Numbered from the stretch's first letter, positions 1 through 8,172 are shown. The stretch is 10,796 bases of DNA from an uncultured Porphyromonas sp. (GCA_947253195.1 CAMXXM010000029.1:1-10796), one strand, 5' to 3'. Numbers and translations: made by a program. The notes: generated by a model not told the origin, from the letters alone.

Positions 1-1
1 C

Positions 2-241
2 TTCTCCACCTCCTACTACGAGGTGGCACCCATTGGGCAGATGAAGTATATCGGTGCCTCCGTCGGTGTCGGGCTGCCGATCCTCCTCTATGGTCTCGAA
101 CGCAACTCAGCCCTCAACCTCTCGCTCGAGTACAAGCACGGCTTGGCAGCTAAGGAGAGTGGCTTCAGCAGCGACATGCTCCGGCTCACTCTGGGCTTTG
201 CCTTCAATGAGACTTGGTTCCGCAAGCTCAAGATCTATTGA
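2..241 (+). CDS. C-terminal end of an outer-membrane beta-barrel protein (partial, 5' end outside window)
   Basis: This is the last 79 residues of a gene that begins before the window; the frame is open from base 2 to the TGA stop. The sequence alternates polar and hydrophobic residues in short strands (for example SVGVGLPILLYG, ALNLSLEYKHG and MLRLTLGFAFNETWF), as expected for the closing strands of a beta-barrel. The protein ends in an aromatic residue (KLKIY), which fits the C-terminal signal read by the outer-membrane insertion machinery. From memory, Bacteroidales genomes carry a barrel protein with a similar ending just upstream of the same TPR and lptC genes, so context agrees. The exact family and any cargo cannot be told from this fragment. 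Confidence 0.7.
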   Translation, partial: FSTSYYEVAPIGQMKYIGASVGVGLPILLYGLERNSALNLSLEYKHGLAAKESGFSSDMLRLTLGFAFNETWFRKLKIY

Positions 242-332
242 TAAATAAACCTATCCCGGATATTTTCATCATACTTGTACCGATGAAGCATTCGGAAAAC
301 AATATTGAAAACTAAAAATCCAACTCATATCA
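242..332 (+). promoter_or_regulatory. A/T-rich leader before the TPR gene
   Basis: This 91-nt gap is much richer in A and T than the flanking genes, and the last 40 bases before the ATG are A-rich with no GGAGG-like site. Bacteroidota ribosomes mostly do not use Shine-Dalgarno pairing and favour unstructured A-rich initiation regions, so this probably sets strong translation of the TPR gene. It holds an 11-bp odd palindrome (TATCC-C-GGATA, 252-262) and a weak CCGA/TCGG pair at 280-295. I see no good TAnnTTTG -7 element and no convincing terminator for the upstream gene. Confidence 0.4.
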
Positions 333-1688
333 ATGAAATCGTTACTTTTCACCCTCGCACTGGGATTAGGACTCTCGGCTTATGCCGGCACCTATGTGAC
401 CCCCTCCACGACAGCTGAGCCTGATACGGCAGCCTGCGCCAAGAACACGAAGTTCTACAAGATCTACCTCAAGAGTAAGAACTACGTAGATGCCTACACC
501 TTCTGGAAGCGCGTCTATGACGAGTGCCCTGCTCAGTCCAAGGATCTTTACATCCAGGGTGCCGAGATCTACACTTGGCAGATCGATAACGCCAAGACTC
601 CCGAGGATAAGAAGAAGGCTTACGAGGGGCTGATGGATATGTACAATAGTCGTATCAAGTACTTCGGTGACGACGAGGAGACCGGTGAGGACTACATCCT
701 CGGCAGTATGATCTCCGATCAGCTGAAGTATTACCCCAGTGAGGTGGACTATGTCAAGATGTATGACCGCCTCAAGCCGGTGATCGACAAGCGTGGTGCT
801 AAGACCGACCCCCTGACGCTCTACTACTTCACCTACTCCTCGATGCTCCGCTCCACTCTGGATCAGAATTTCAAGGCGCAGTATGTGAAGGATCAGACCT
901 TTGTCGACAAGCTCTATGCTGAGGCGAAGGCCAGCGCCGAGGCCGAGGGCAATACCACCCGCGCTGAGGCAATCGCCAGCTATCAGGCCACCTCACTGCA
1001 GGCCTTTGCCGCCAGTGGTGCTGCCAGCTGTGATGTGATGGAGTCGATCTATGGTCCTCAGATCAAGGAGAAGAATACCGACAAGACTTTCCTCAAGGAG
1101 ACGATTGCCCTCTTCCAGAGTGTAGGCTGCACGGAGAGCCCCTCCTACTATGCCGCCTCTGAGGCGATGTTCAATCTCGAGCCGAGCTCCTCTGCCGCTC
1201 TCGGTGTGGCACGTAAGGCGCTCGCTGACAAGAATTATACCAAGGCCGAGGAGTATTACAAGAAGGCTATTGACCTCAGTACCGATGCTGACGAGAAGGG
1301 AGAGGCCAACTACGCCCTCGCAGTGATGTACTACGATCGTCACAGCTACGTCACCTCCCGTCAGTACTGCAATGCTGCGATGGCTGCCAAGCCGGGCTTC
1401 GGTGCGCCGATGCTCCTCATCGCCAGTATGTACGCCTCTACCGCCGGCAGCATCTACCCGGATGATCCGGTGAAGCAGCGTGTCGTCTACTGCCTCGTCG
1501 TCGACAAGGCTGCTCGCGCCAAGGCTATCGACCCAAGTGTGACTGCTCAGGCAAATAAACTGATCGGCACCTACTCGGCTGCCTATCCCGCCAAGGAGGA
1601 TATCTTTATGCACCCCGACCTACAGGAGGGTCAGTCCTTTACCGTAGGGGGGTGGATCGGTGAGACGACCACCATCCGCGTACGTTGA
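333..1688 (+). CDS. Secreted tetratricopeptide-repeat protein
   Basis: A 451-residue protein with a classic signal peptide (MKSLLFTLALGLGLSAYA, probable cleavage after AYA), so it is exported to the periplasm or cell surface. The mature part is mainly helical. At least one clear TPR pair lies near residues 290-350, around KALADKNYTKAEEYYKKAIDL followed by the helix EANYALAVMYYDR and a further helix pair; weaker repeats probably fill the middle. TPR proteins are protein-protein scaffolds with no catalysis. Cysteines occur at several places in the mature protein, allowing disulfides. The gene sits between an outer-membrane protein and lptC, which suggests an envelope-assembly or outer-membrane scaffold role, but the partner is unknown. 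The ATG at 333 is chosen because it places the signal peptide at the exact N-terminus. Confidence 0.8.
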   Translation: MKSLLFTLALGLGLSAYAGTYVTPSTTAEPDTAACAKNTKFYKIYLKSKNYVDAYTFWKRVYDECPAQSKDLYIQGAEIYTWQIDNAKTPEDKKKAYEGLMDMYNSRIKYFGDDEETGEDYILGSMISDQLKYYPSEVDYVKMYDRLKPVIDKRGAKTDPLTLYYFTYSSMLRSTLDQNFKAQYVKDQTFVDKLYAEAKASAEAEGNTTRAEAIASYQATSLQAFAASGAASCDVMESIYGPQIKEKNTDKTFLKETIALFQSVGCTESPSYYAASEAMFNLEPSSSAALGVARKALADKNYTKAEEYYKKAIDLSTDADEKGEANYALAVMYYDRHSYVTSRQYCNAAMAAKPGFGAPMLLIASMYASTAGSIYPDDPVKQRVVYCLVVDKAARAKAIDPSVTAQANKLIGTYSAAYPAKEDIFMHPDLQEGQSFTVGGWIGETTTIRVR

Positions 1689-1708
1689 TCGCCGGTCGAT
1701 CCGTACGC
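1678..1708 (+). other. Stem-loop across the TPR stop codon
   Basis: GCGTACG (1678-1684) pairs with CGTACGC (1702-1708), and directly inside it GATCG (1687-1691) pairs with CGATC (1697-1701). This gives a 12-bp GC-rich stem with a two-base TT bulge and a 5-nt loop. The stop codon TGA (1686-1688) lies inside the structure. There is no U-run after it, so it is not a standard terminator; it could stabilise the upstream mRNA end, set a processing point, or act as a weak attenuator before lptC. Confidence 0.5.
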
Positions 1709-1737
1709 TCATCGAACCCTTTCATCACTAAGTCCTC

Positions 1738-2502
1738 ATGGAGGAGCCTGAGATAGGATCCTTATCGATACATAGTCAGAGCAAGAAGCCGGTGTACTCC
1801 ACCTTGTGGGGTCGCACCTGCTTCTTCTTTGTCCTACTCTCGGCTCTGCTGATGACCGGATGCAAGGGACGTAAGTCCGACTTGGTCAGTAGGTTCATCG
1901 ATAGCTTGGGGTACACCTCGATCACGAAGGATGTGGTAACCTTCATCTCCGACAGCGGAGTGACGAAGTATAAGATGGTGACCGACCTCTGGCTGACCCG
2001 TAGTGAGCCTGAGGATCAGTGGGTCTTCCCTCAGGGGATCTATCTGGAGCAATTTGACACCCTCTTTCAGACGCAGGCATCGATCGTCGCCGACACCGCC
2101 TACTACCACGTGTCGCGTCACCTCTGGGAGCTGAAGGAGAATATCCATATCCTCAATCGAGAGGGGACTCAGTTCTTTGGGAACCACCTCTTCTGGGACG
2201 AGGACAATGAGCTGGTCTACTCCCACGACAGCATCCGGATCCTGAGAGGACCGGGTGAGGAGCTGCGGAGCCGCTTTGGCTTCAAGAGTAATCAGTATAT
2301 GACGATGTACGAGCTGTACGATACGGCAGGGCATATGGATGTCAATGAGAATGGTGAGGTGACCTCGTCACCCGCTGCGCCCTCCACGACCGACTCGGTG
2401 ATGCCTCAGGATAGTGTCACGGCTCCTCCTTTACGACCGCGAGACTCTCTCATGATGAGACGATCCCCCGCGCGGCCCAATCCCTATAGACCATCGAGAT
2501 AG
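1738..2502 (+). CDS. lptC: LptC, LPS export ABC transporter periplasmic component (lipoprotein type)
   Basis: LptC receives lipopolysaccharide from the LptB2FG transporter in the inner membrane and passes it to the LptA bridge. The 254-residue product shows the LptC/LptA-like repeated beta-strand pattern: WVFPQGIYLEQFD, then ASIVADTAYYH, then LWELKENIHILNREG, FFGNHLFWDEDNELVY, and FGFKSNQYMTMYEL. A lipobox (LLMTGC, Cys42) follows a hydrophobic stretch, so it is probably lipid-anchored, as many Bacteroidota LptC are. The residues after Cys (KGRKSD) do not resemble the acidic/serine surface-export signal. The ATG gives an unusually long n-region (about 27 residues). An in-frame TAA at 1729-1731 bars any earlier start; a GTG at 1792 would give a normal-length signal. 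The last 40 or so residues are Pro/Ser/Arg-rich and probably disordered. Confidence 0.85.
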   Translation: MEEPEIGSLSIHSQSKKPVYSTLWGRTCFFFVLLSALLMTGCKGRKSDLVSRFIDSLGYTSITKDVVTFISDSGVTKYKMVTDLWLTRSEPEDQWVFPQGIYLEQFDTLFQTQASIVADTAYYHVSRHLWELKENIHILNREGTQFFGNHLFWDEDNELVYSHDSIRILRGPGEELRSRFGFKSNQYMTMYELYDTAGHMDVNENGEVTSSPAAPSTTDSVMPQDSVTAPPLRPRDSLMMRRSPARPNPYRPSR

Positions 2503-2540
2503 AGGTGAGGGTTATGTATCTTTGTCTATCTCGCCTCTAT
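2495..2540 (+). other. Two mutually exclusive stem-loops at the lptC stop codon
   Basis: Stem A pairs 2495-2503 (CGAGATAGA) with 2525-2533 (TCTATCTCG), 9 perfect base pairs. Stem B pairs 2499-2510 (ATAGAGGTGAGG) with 2529-2540 (TCTCGCCTCTAT), 12 pairs including two G-U. The two share bases, so only one can form at a time. The lptC stop TAG (2500-2502) lies within both left arms. No U-run follows. The loops contain the TATCTTTG promoter-like element. Confidence 0.4.
2517..2524 (+). promoter_or_regulatory. Possible Bacteroidota -7 promoter element (TATCTTTG)
   Basis: TATCTTTG matches the TAnnTTTG -7 consensus of the primary sigma factor of Bacteroidota. It lies 42 bp before the ATG of the CBS-domain gene, giving a leader of roughly 30-40 nt. 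No clear TTTG -33 box is visible about 20 bp upstream, so the call rests on one element. If real, it starts transcription of the CBS protein and aspS. Confidence 0.35.
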
Positions 2541-2566
2541 AGTGAGGTGGAAGCAACGGTAAGTCG

Positions 2567-3826
2567 ATGATCTACTTCTTCATAGTACTCTGTGTCTTGC
2601 TCTCGGCTTTCTTCAGCGCGTCCGAGACCGCTTTCCTCGCGTCCGATCGGCTGCAGGTGGAGCTGGATAAGGCCAAGCGGGGGGTGGGGAGTAAGGCTCA
2701 GACCTTCCTCTTTGACCGCCCCGGGAAGTACATCACCACCGTCCTCGTGGCGAATAATGTGATCAACGTCATCTACGGGTTGCTCTTTGCCGCTCTCCTT
2801 GAGCCGCTGCTACGGCAGTGGATGACCAATGCCTTCCTGATCGTGCTGATCCAGACGCTGATCTCCACTGCGGTGGTGATCATCTTTGGGGAGTATGTCC
2901 CTAAGTCTGTGGCTAAGGCGAGACCCAATGAGTATATGCAATTTGCCTCGCTCCCCCTCACCTTTGCCTATGTCCTCTTTTACCCGATCACGATATTGGC
3001 AGGCGGGCTGACGAATTTATTCCTGCTCCTCTTTGGGATCAAGGGAAAGACCAATGACCAGAGCCCTCTCGGCAAGGTCGACCTCGATTACTACATCCGG
3101 CAAAACACCTCATCGGAGGACGACCCTACGGTGAGGCATGAGGCTATGTTGCTGCAGAACGCCCTCGAGTTTCCGGACATACAGGTCCGCGACTGTCTCA
3201 TCCCTCGCAACGAGCTCTCTGCTGTCGAGGAGGATACCTCTATGGAGGAGCTACTGGACCTCTTCATCAAGACCGGCTACTCCAAGATCATCGTCTACCG
3301 CGAGTCGATAGATAATGTGATCGGCTACATCCACAGCACGGAGATGTTTCGCTGCCACAAGGACGGTAGTAGCTGGCAGGAGCATATCAAGGAGACGATC
3401 TATGTGCCCGAGACGCTTACGATAGAGAAGGTGATGCAGAGCCTCCTGCTGCGCAAGCGAGGCTTGGCGATCGTAGTGGACGAGCTGGGAGGGACCTCCG
3501 GGATCGTCACCCTTGAGGACATCGTGGAGGAGATCTTCGGTGACATCGAGGACGAGCACGATACGGTGCATATCGTTATGCGTAAGGTGAGCGAGGAGGA
3601 ATACATACTCTCAGGTCGTGCCGGGCTGGATGATATTAATGATAAGTTTGACATCGGACTGCCTGAGGAGGAGGACTTCAAGACCATAGCAGGCTATATC
3701 ATGTCGGTCAGCCAGTCTATCCCCGGTCGGGGAGAGGTGGTGGAGCTTTCTCCAAAGTTTAGCGCAGAGATACTGAGAGCATCAGAGAATAAAATAATCC
3801 TCGTGCGGCTGCTCGTGCGGAGTTAG
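2567..3826 (+). CDS. Integral membrane DUF21/CNNM, CBS-pair, CorC/HlyC-domain protein
   Basis: A 419-residue protein with the three modules of the HlyC/CorC family. Residues 1 to about 160 form the DUF21 (CNNM) membrane domain: an N-terminal hydrophobic segment with the family motif FFSASETAFLASDR, then hydrophobic stretches near 55-82, 88-112 and 126-158. A CBS pair follows, opening near DCLIPRNEL (about residue 209) and closing around VVDELGGTSGIVTLEDIVEE (about residue 304). The CorC/HlyC C-terminal domain occupies roughly 335-419. Family members are linked to divalent-cation (Mg2+/Co2+) efflux, and the CBS pair typically senses adenine nucleotides; the 'hemolysin' label is historical. GldE is a gliding-associated relative, but nothing here favours that name. 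It probably shares a transcript with aspS, 21 bp downstream. Confidence 0.85.
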   Translation: MIYFFIVLCVLLSAFFSASETAFLASDRLQVELDKAKRGVGSKAQTFLFDRPGKYITTVLVANNVINVIYGLLFAALLEPLLRQWMTNAFLIVLIQTLISTAVVIIFGEYVPKSVAKARPNEYMQFASLPLTFAYVLFYPITILAGGLTNLFLLLFGIKGKTNDQSPLGKVDLDYYIRQNTSSEDDPTVRHEAMLLQNALEFPDIQVRDCLIPRNELSAVEEDTSMEELLDLFIKTGYSKIIVYRESIDNVIGYIHSTEMFRCHKDGSSWQEHIKETIYVPETLTIEKVMQSLLLRKRGLAIVVDELGGTSGIVTLEDIVEEIFGDIEDEHDTVHIVMRKVSEEEYILSGRAGLDDINDKFDIGLPEEEDFKTIAGYIMSVSQSIPGRGEVVELSPKFSAEILRASENKIILVRLLVRS

Positions 3827-3847
3827 TCGCACATAGTGTGAGATATC

Positions 3848-5599
3848 ATGTATAGAACAAAGACTTGTGGAGAGCTTCGCGCCTCCGATATTGGCTCCGA
3901 GGTGACGCTGGCCGGATGGGTGCAGCGTATACGTAAGATGGGCGGGATGACCTTTATCGACCTTCGTGATCGGTATGGGATCACCCAGTTGGTCCTCGCT
4001 GAGAGCAGCAGCCATGAGCAGCTCGAGAAGGCATCTGAGATCGGTCGAGAGTATGTGATCCAGGCTGTCGGTACCGTCGTGGAGCGCTCCTCGAAGAACC
4101 CCAAGATGCCTACCGGTGACATTGAGATTGACGTCCACTCGCTCAATATCCTCTCAGCCTCCGAGACCCCTCCCTTCACGATCGAGGAGGAGTCTGATGG
4201 CGGTGATGAGCTGCGGATGAAGTACCGCTACCTCGACATCCGCCGACCCAGTGTGGTACGCAATCTTGCCCTCCGCCACCGGATGGCGCAGCTGATCCGT
4301 CGCTACCTCGACGAGCAGCAGTTTATGGAGGTGGAGACGCCCTTCCTGATCAAGTCTACTCCGGAGGGTGCGCGAGACTTCATCGTCCCCTCAAGGATGA
4401 ATCCGGGACAATTCTACGCCCTCCCACAGTCCCCTCAGACCTACAAGCAGCTGCTGATGATTGCCGGTATCGACCGGTACTTCCAAGTGGTGAAGTGCTT
4501 CCGCGATGAGGACCTGCGTGCCGATCGTCAGCCGGAGTTTACCCAGATCGACTGCGAGATGAGCTACGTCCATCAGGATGATGTGACAGACACCTTTGAG
4601 GGACTGAGCAAGTACCTATTCAAGGAAATCCTCGGCATTGAGCAGACGGAGCCTTACCTCAAGATGGACTGGCAGGATGCTATGAAGTATTACGGCTCTG
4701 ATAAGCCGGATATGCGCTTCGACATGCGGATCGTGGAGCTCAAGGAGACGATCACCGAGACTGGATTTGGGGTCTTCGACGAGGCCTCCTACATCGGTGG
4801 TATCTGTGCCAAGGGCTGCGCCGGCTATACGCGCAAGCAGCTCGATGAGCTGACCGACTACGTGAAGAGTCCGCAGGTGGGGGCCAAGGGACTGGTCTAC
4901 GCGCGCATCAACGAGGATGGCAGTGTCAAGAGCAGTGTCGATAAGTTCTACTCCGAGGAGCAGAGGGCTTCCCTGCGCGATGCCATGAAGGCAGAGCCGG
5001 GTGACCTGATCCTGATCCTCTGTGGTGACGATGCGATGAAGTGTCGGACTCAGCTGGGACGTCTCCGTCTCCAGATGGGACGCCGTGAGGGCCTTATGGA
5101 CCCGATGAACTTCAAGTGCCTCTGGGTGGTCAATTTCCCGCTCTTCGAGTGGAGCGAGGAGGAGGGGCGCTATATGGCGATGCACCACCCCTTCACTATG
5201 CCGGTGGAGGAGGACATCCCGCTGCTGGAGACCGATCCCGGTAAGGTGCGAGCCTACGCTTACGACATGGTGATCAATGGTGTCGAAGTGGGTGGCGGTT
5301 CGATCCGAATCCACGACACCAAGCTTCAGGATCGGATGTTCCATGCCCTCGGCTTCACTGAGGAGCGTGCACAGGAGCAATTTGGCTTCCTGATGAATGC
5401 CTTTAAGTACGGTGCACCGCCCCACGGAGGCATCGCTTATGGCTTTGACCGCTGGGTCTCCCTCTTTGCCGGCTTGGATAGCATCCGCGACACTATCGCT
5501 TTCCCGAAGAATACCTCCGGTCGCGATGTGATGGTAGATGCTCCTGCCACGGTGGATCAGAAGCAGCTGGATGAGCTGCACATTGCGCTTAAGAAGTAA
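3848..5599 (+). CDS. aspS: Aspartyl-tRNA synthetase, bacterial type
   Basis: AspRS charges tRNA-Asp with aspartate using ATP, in the cytoplasm. At 583 residues it has the length of bacterial AspRS. The N-terminal OB-fold anticodon-binding domain covers about 1-110 ([20 protein letters not shown]). The class II core begins near residue 140. Motif 2 is [18 protein letters not shown] at 218-235, and motif 3 is GIAYGFDR at 528-535 with the ATP-binding Arg535. The region between, around 290-420, holds the bacterial GAD insertion. At the sites that separate discriminating from tRNA-Asn-mischarging enzymes, Met31 replaces the His of the Pseudomonas type and Lys83 appears to match the E. coli Lys. 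Both suggest a discriminating enzyme, though this alignment is by eye. A terminator follows 15 bp after the stop. Confidence 0.97.
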   Translation: MYRTKTCGELRASDIGSEVTLAGWVQRIRKMGGMTFIDLRDRYGITQLVLAESSSHEQLEKASEIGREYVIQAVGTVVERSSKNPKMPTGDIEIDVHSLNILSASETPPFTIEEESDGGDELRMKYRYLDIRRPSVVRNLALRHRMAQLIRRYLDEQQFMEVETPFLIKSTPEGARDFIVPSRMNPGQFYALPQSPQTYKQLLMIAGIDRYFQVVKCFRDEDLRADRQPEFTQIDCEMSYVHQDDVTDTFEGLSKYLFKEILGIEQTEPYLKMDWQDAMKYYGSDKPDMRFDMRIVELKETITETGFGVFDEASYIGGICAKGCAGYTRKQLDELTDYVKSPQVGAKGLVYARINEDGSVKSSVDKFYSEEQRASLRDAMKAEPGDLILILCGDDAMKCRTQLGRLRLQMGRREGLMDPMNFKCLWVVNFPLFEWSEEEGRYMAMHHPFTMPVEEDIPLLETDPGKVRAYAYDMVINGVEVGGGSIRIHDTKLQDRMFHALGFTEERAQEQFGFLMNAFKYGAPPHGGIAYGFDRWVSLFAGLDSIRDTIAFPKNTSGRDVMVDAPATVDQKQLDELHIALKK

Positions 5600-5613
5600 G
5601 TCTCTATAGTTAC

Positions 5614-5661
5614 AAGAGGAAGGTCAGCTGTCTCTGTCGGACGCAGATCTTCCTCTTTTTT
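5614..5661 (+). terminator. Rho-independent terminator after aspS
   Basis: AAGAGGAAGGTC (5614-5625) pairs with GATCTTCCTCTT (5646-5657): 12 base pairs, one of them G-U, with a 20-nt loop. Six consecutive T (5656-5661) end the stem and follow it. This is the only canonical intrinsic terminator in the window and separates aspS from the downstream four-gene unit. Confidence 0.85.
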
Positions 5662-5676
5662 ATTTCACAGTCCCCT

Positions 5677-8172
5677 ATGCTTGTCCGAAGAGCTCTTCTT
5701 GCCCTCTCTCTTCTTGCCCTCCTGCCGTCGCTCACTGCTCAGATCGTCCTGAGTCGCTTCGACCTGACGGAGGAGGGGCAGCCCGACTCTACCTCTGTCG
5801 CCGTGGAGATCCCCTCCATGGTGCAGCGAGACCTGCTCCGTCAGGGGCTGATCCCTCATCCCTTTGTCGGTACCTCCGAGGACAGCATCCAGTGGGTGAG
5901 CGATAGGGAGTGGGTCTACCGGACCACCTTTGAGCTGTCGGGTGTGGAGCTCTCCGGCTACCGGTTGCGCCTCCGGTGGGTCGACACTTTTGCGGAGGTC
6001 TATCTCAATGGCGCGCTGCTTGGTCGTACAGAAAACCTCTTTCGGACCTATGCCTATGACCTCGATGGTCATCTCTGCCCCGGGACCAATCGGCTGGTGA
6101 TCCGCCTGCTTTCGCCGACGAAGATCGGTCAGCTCCTCTACGAGAGCAATGGATTCAATTATCCTGCCGATAATGATCGTGCAAAAATATTCTACAGCCC
6201 ATACATCCGGACAGCCCCCTACCACTACGGGTGGGACTGGGCACCTCGGCTGATCTCGATGGGTCTTTTTGCACCGCCCGTTGTGGAGCGAAAGGAGCGA
6301 CTTCATCCGGAGGACTTTTACGTCCGCAGTAAGATTGATTGGAGCGGTACGGAGCCGACCTCAGCCACTCTCACTGTGAGTGGCAGCCGGAGTGCGCGAG
6401 GGGCATCCCTCACACTTCTCGATCCGGATGGCGTGGAGCTGGAGCGTGCGGTGATGACGGGTGACTCGGTCGCCTTCTCCATCCCGAAGCCACGGCTCTG
6501 GATGCCACACGGCTGTGGAGAGGCAGAGCGCTACACGCTGGTCTATCAGGACGCCACGGGAGAGAGGGACAGCCTCCGAGTGGGGCTGCGGGAGGTGCGA
6601 CTTGATCAGACGGATGGGGCGTTCCGTTTCGTGGTCAATCGCCGACCTTTCTACGCCAAAGGGGCCAATTACCTCCCGCACGACCGCCGTATGGGCGACC
6701 ATGGGAGGAGCCTCGAGCAATTCTTCGTGGAGGACGTGCTGTCGGCGCACTTCAATATGCTGCGTGTCTGGGGCGGAGGGATCTACGAGACGGAGGAGTT
6801 TTACGAGCTGGCAGATCGCTACGGGATCCTGATCTGGCAGGACTTCCCCTTTGCCTGCACCACTTATCCGAGCGACCCCGCCTTTATGGAAAACGTGCGG
6901 TGCGAAGTGGCAGATCAGCTCTCGCGCCTCCGCAATCACCCCTCCCTGGCTCTCCTCTGCGGCAACAATGAGGTCCGAGAGGGGATGCGCCACTGGGGCT
7001 GGAAGTCAAAGTACAGTCCCGAGGTCTGGCAGGAGATGACGACAGGGTATGAAAAGCTCTTCCGAAAGCTCCTCCCTGAGAGTGTCGCTCTCTACGCACC
7101 GCATGTGGACTACATACACGGTTCGCCGTATGACTCCAACTGGGGCGACCTCGAGAGCCTCTCGCGCAGCGATGCACACTACTGGGGTATGTGGTTTGGC
7201 GAAGAGGACTACACCACGTTTGATCACCATGCAGGGCGCTTCGCAAGCGAGTACGGGCTGCAGTCTTTCCCCGAGATGAAGACCGTTAAGAGCTTTGCCC
7301 CGGAGGCGGACTCCCTCAGCCTCAACCATCCTCTCGTGGCGCATCGGCAGCGCTCCCCGGGAGGCAATGAGCGCTTGCGACTCTATATGGAGCGGGACTA
7401 CCCGACGCCCAAGAGCTTTGCCGACTTCACCTACCAGAGTCTCCTCGAGCAGCGAGATGCCACCGGCTATGCCATCCGTGCCATCCGTCGCGCCTATCCC
7501 GACAATGCCGGCTCGCTCTACTGGCAGATCAATGATGTCTGGCCCACGGTCAGCTGGTCTTCCGTCGACTACTGGGGCAATCACAAGGCGCTCCACTATG
7601 CGGTGGAGCGCGCCTACCGGTCCACGATTGTCGACTTGGTGGAGCGGGGGGACTCGCTCGCCCTCTGTCTCGTCTCCGATGACCCGTTGCTTAGGGGCTC
7701 TGTCGATGTGGAGGTGACCTGGATGCGGACAGACGGGAGTCTCCTTGCGAGTCCTTCCCACTATGTCTGCCGGGTGGCTGAGACCCCCCTCTCCGCGGAG
7801 GTGACCCGACTCCGGAGACCGCTCACCTCCGATACCATCCTTGCACAGTTGATCGTGAGGCAAGGCGATGGGAAGGAGATCGCACGCCAGCTCTACTATA
7901 GCGTCCGTCCTCGGCAGATGAAGCTGCCACGTCCTCGCTATTTGGTCGAGGAGCGACTGACAGAGAGAGGGCTGACGGTTACCATTACCGCTGAGACCCT
8001 GATTAAGGACCTCTTCATCGAGTCCCCTTGGCAGGGCGCTCTCTACTCGGATAATTTCTTTGACCTGCTCCCGGGGGATACGAAGACGATACAGATCTCG
8101 CATCCGGATGTGGAGAAGGGTAGGCTGACCTTTCACACCCTTAATGACCTGCTGAGAAATGAAGGAAAGTGA
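5677..8172 (+). CDS. Secreted GH2-family beta-mannosidase
   Basis: Hydrolyses terminal beta-1,4-linked mannose, as in the N-glycan core or plant mannans, with retention of configuration. An N-terminal signal peptide (MLVRRALLALSLLALLPSLTA) sends it to the periplasm or beyond. Domains: a galactose-binding-like sandwich (about 25-190) ending in the beta-mannosidase motif HYGWDWAPR (183-191), an immunoglobulin-like sandwich (about 195-300), the TIM barrel (about 300-640) and C-terminal sandwich(es). In the barrel are RVWGGGIYE (363-371), WQDFPFAC (387-394), CGNNE with acid/base Glu432, and SEYGLQSFP with nucleophile Glu525. Length (831) matches the family. The start lies just 15 bp after the aspS terminator. 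Its last 14 bases overlap cutC. No susC/susD pair or other carbohydrate gene is in the window, and the exact substrate is not known. Confidence 0.92.
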   Translation: MLVRRALLALSLLALLPSLTAQIVLSRFDLTEEGQPDSTSVAVEIPSMVQRDLLRQGLIPHPFVGTSEDSIQWVSDREWVYRTTFELSGVELSGYRLRLRWVDTFAEVYLNGALLGRTENLFRTYAYDLDGHLCPGTNRLVIRLLSPTKIGQLLYESNGFNYPADNDRAKIFYSPYIRTAPYHYGWDWAPRLISMGLFAPPVVERKERLHPEDFYVRSKIDWSGTEPTSATLTVSGSRSARGASLTLLDPDGVELERAVMTGDSVAFSIPKPRLWMPHGCGEAERYTLVYQDATGERDSLRVGLREVRLDQTDGAFRFVVNRRPFYAKGANYLPHDRRMGDHGRSLEQFFVEDVLSAHFNMLRVWGGGIYETEEFYELADRYGILIWQDFPFACTTYPSDPAFMENVRCEVADQLSRLRNHPSLALLCGNNEVREGMRHWGWKSKYSPEVWQEMTTGYEKLFRKLLPESVALYAPHVDYIHGSPYDSNWGDLESLSRSDAHYWGMWFGEEDYTTFDHHAGRFASEYGLQSFPEMKTVKSFAPEADSLSLNHPLVAHRQRSPGGNERLRLYMERDYPTPKSFADFTYQSLLEQRDATGYAIRAIRRAYPDNAGSLYWQINDVWPTVSWSSVDYWGNHKALHYAVERAYRSTIVDLVERGDSLALCLVSDDPLLRGSVDVEVTWMRTDGSLLASPSHYVCRVAETPLSAEVTRLRRPLTSDTILAQLIVRQGDGKEIARQLYYSVRPRQMKLPRPRYLVEERLTERGLTVTITAETLIKDLFIESPWQGALYSDNFFDLLPGDTKTIQISHPDVEKGRLTFHTLNDLLRNEGK

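Noticed and set aside
280..295. CCGA/TCGG inverted pair as a terminator for the first gene
   Set aside because: Only four base pairs with an 8-nt loop and no T-run.
3800..3820. Direct repeat CTCGTGCGG twice at the end of the CBS-domain gene
   Set aside because: It lies in coding sequence and is explained by the repeated Leu-Val-Arg-type codons of the C-terminus.
3827..3843. Short palindrome TCGCACA-TAG-TGTGAGA before aspS
   Set aside because: Seven-base arms with one mismatch and a 3-nt loop can arise by chance; no U-run and no other copy seen.
4616..5581. 321-residue open frame on the minus strand opposite aspS
   Set aside because: It lies wholly opposite conserved AspRS sequence and its translation shows no motif or signal; a shadow frame.
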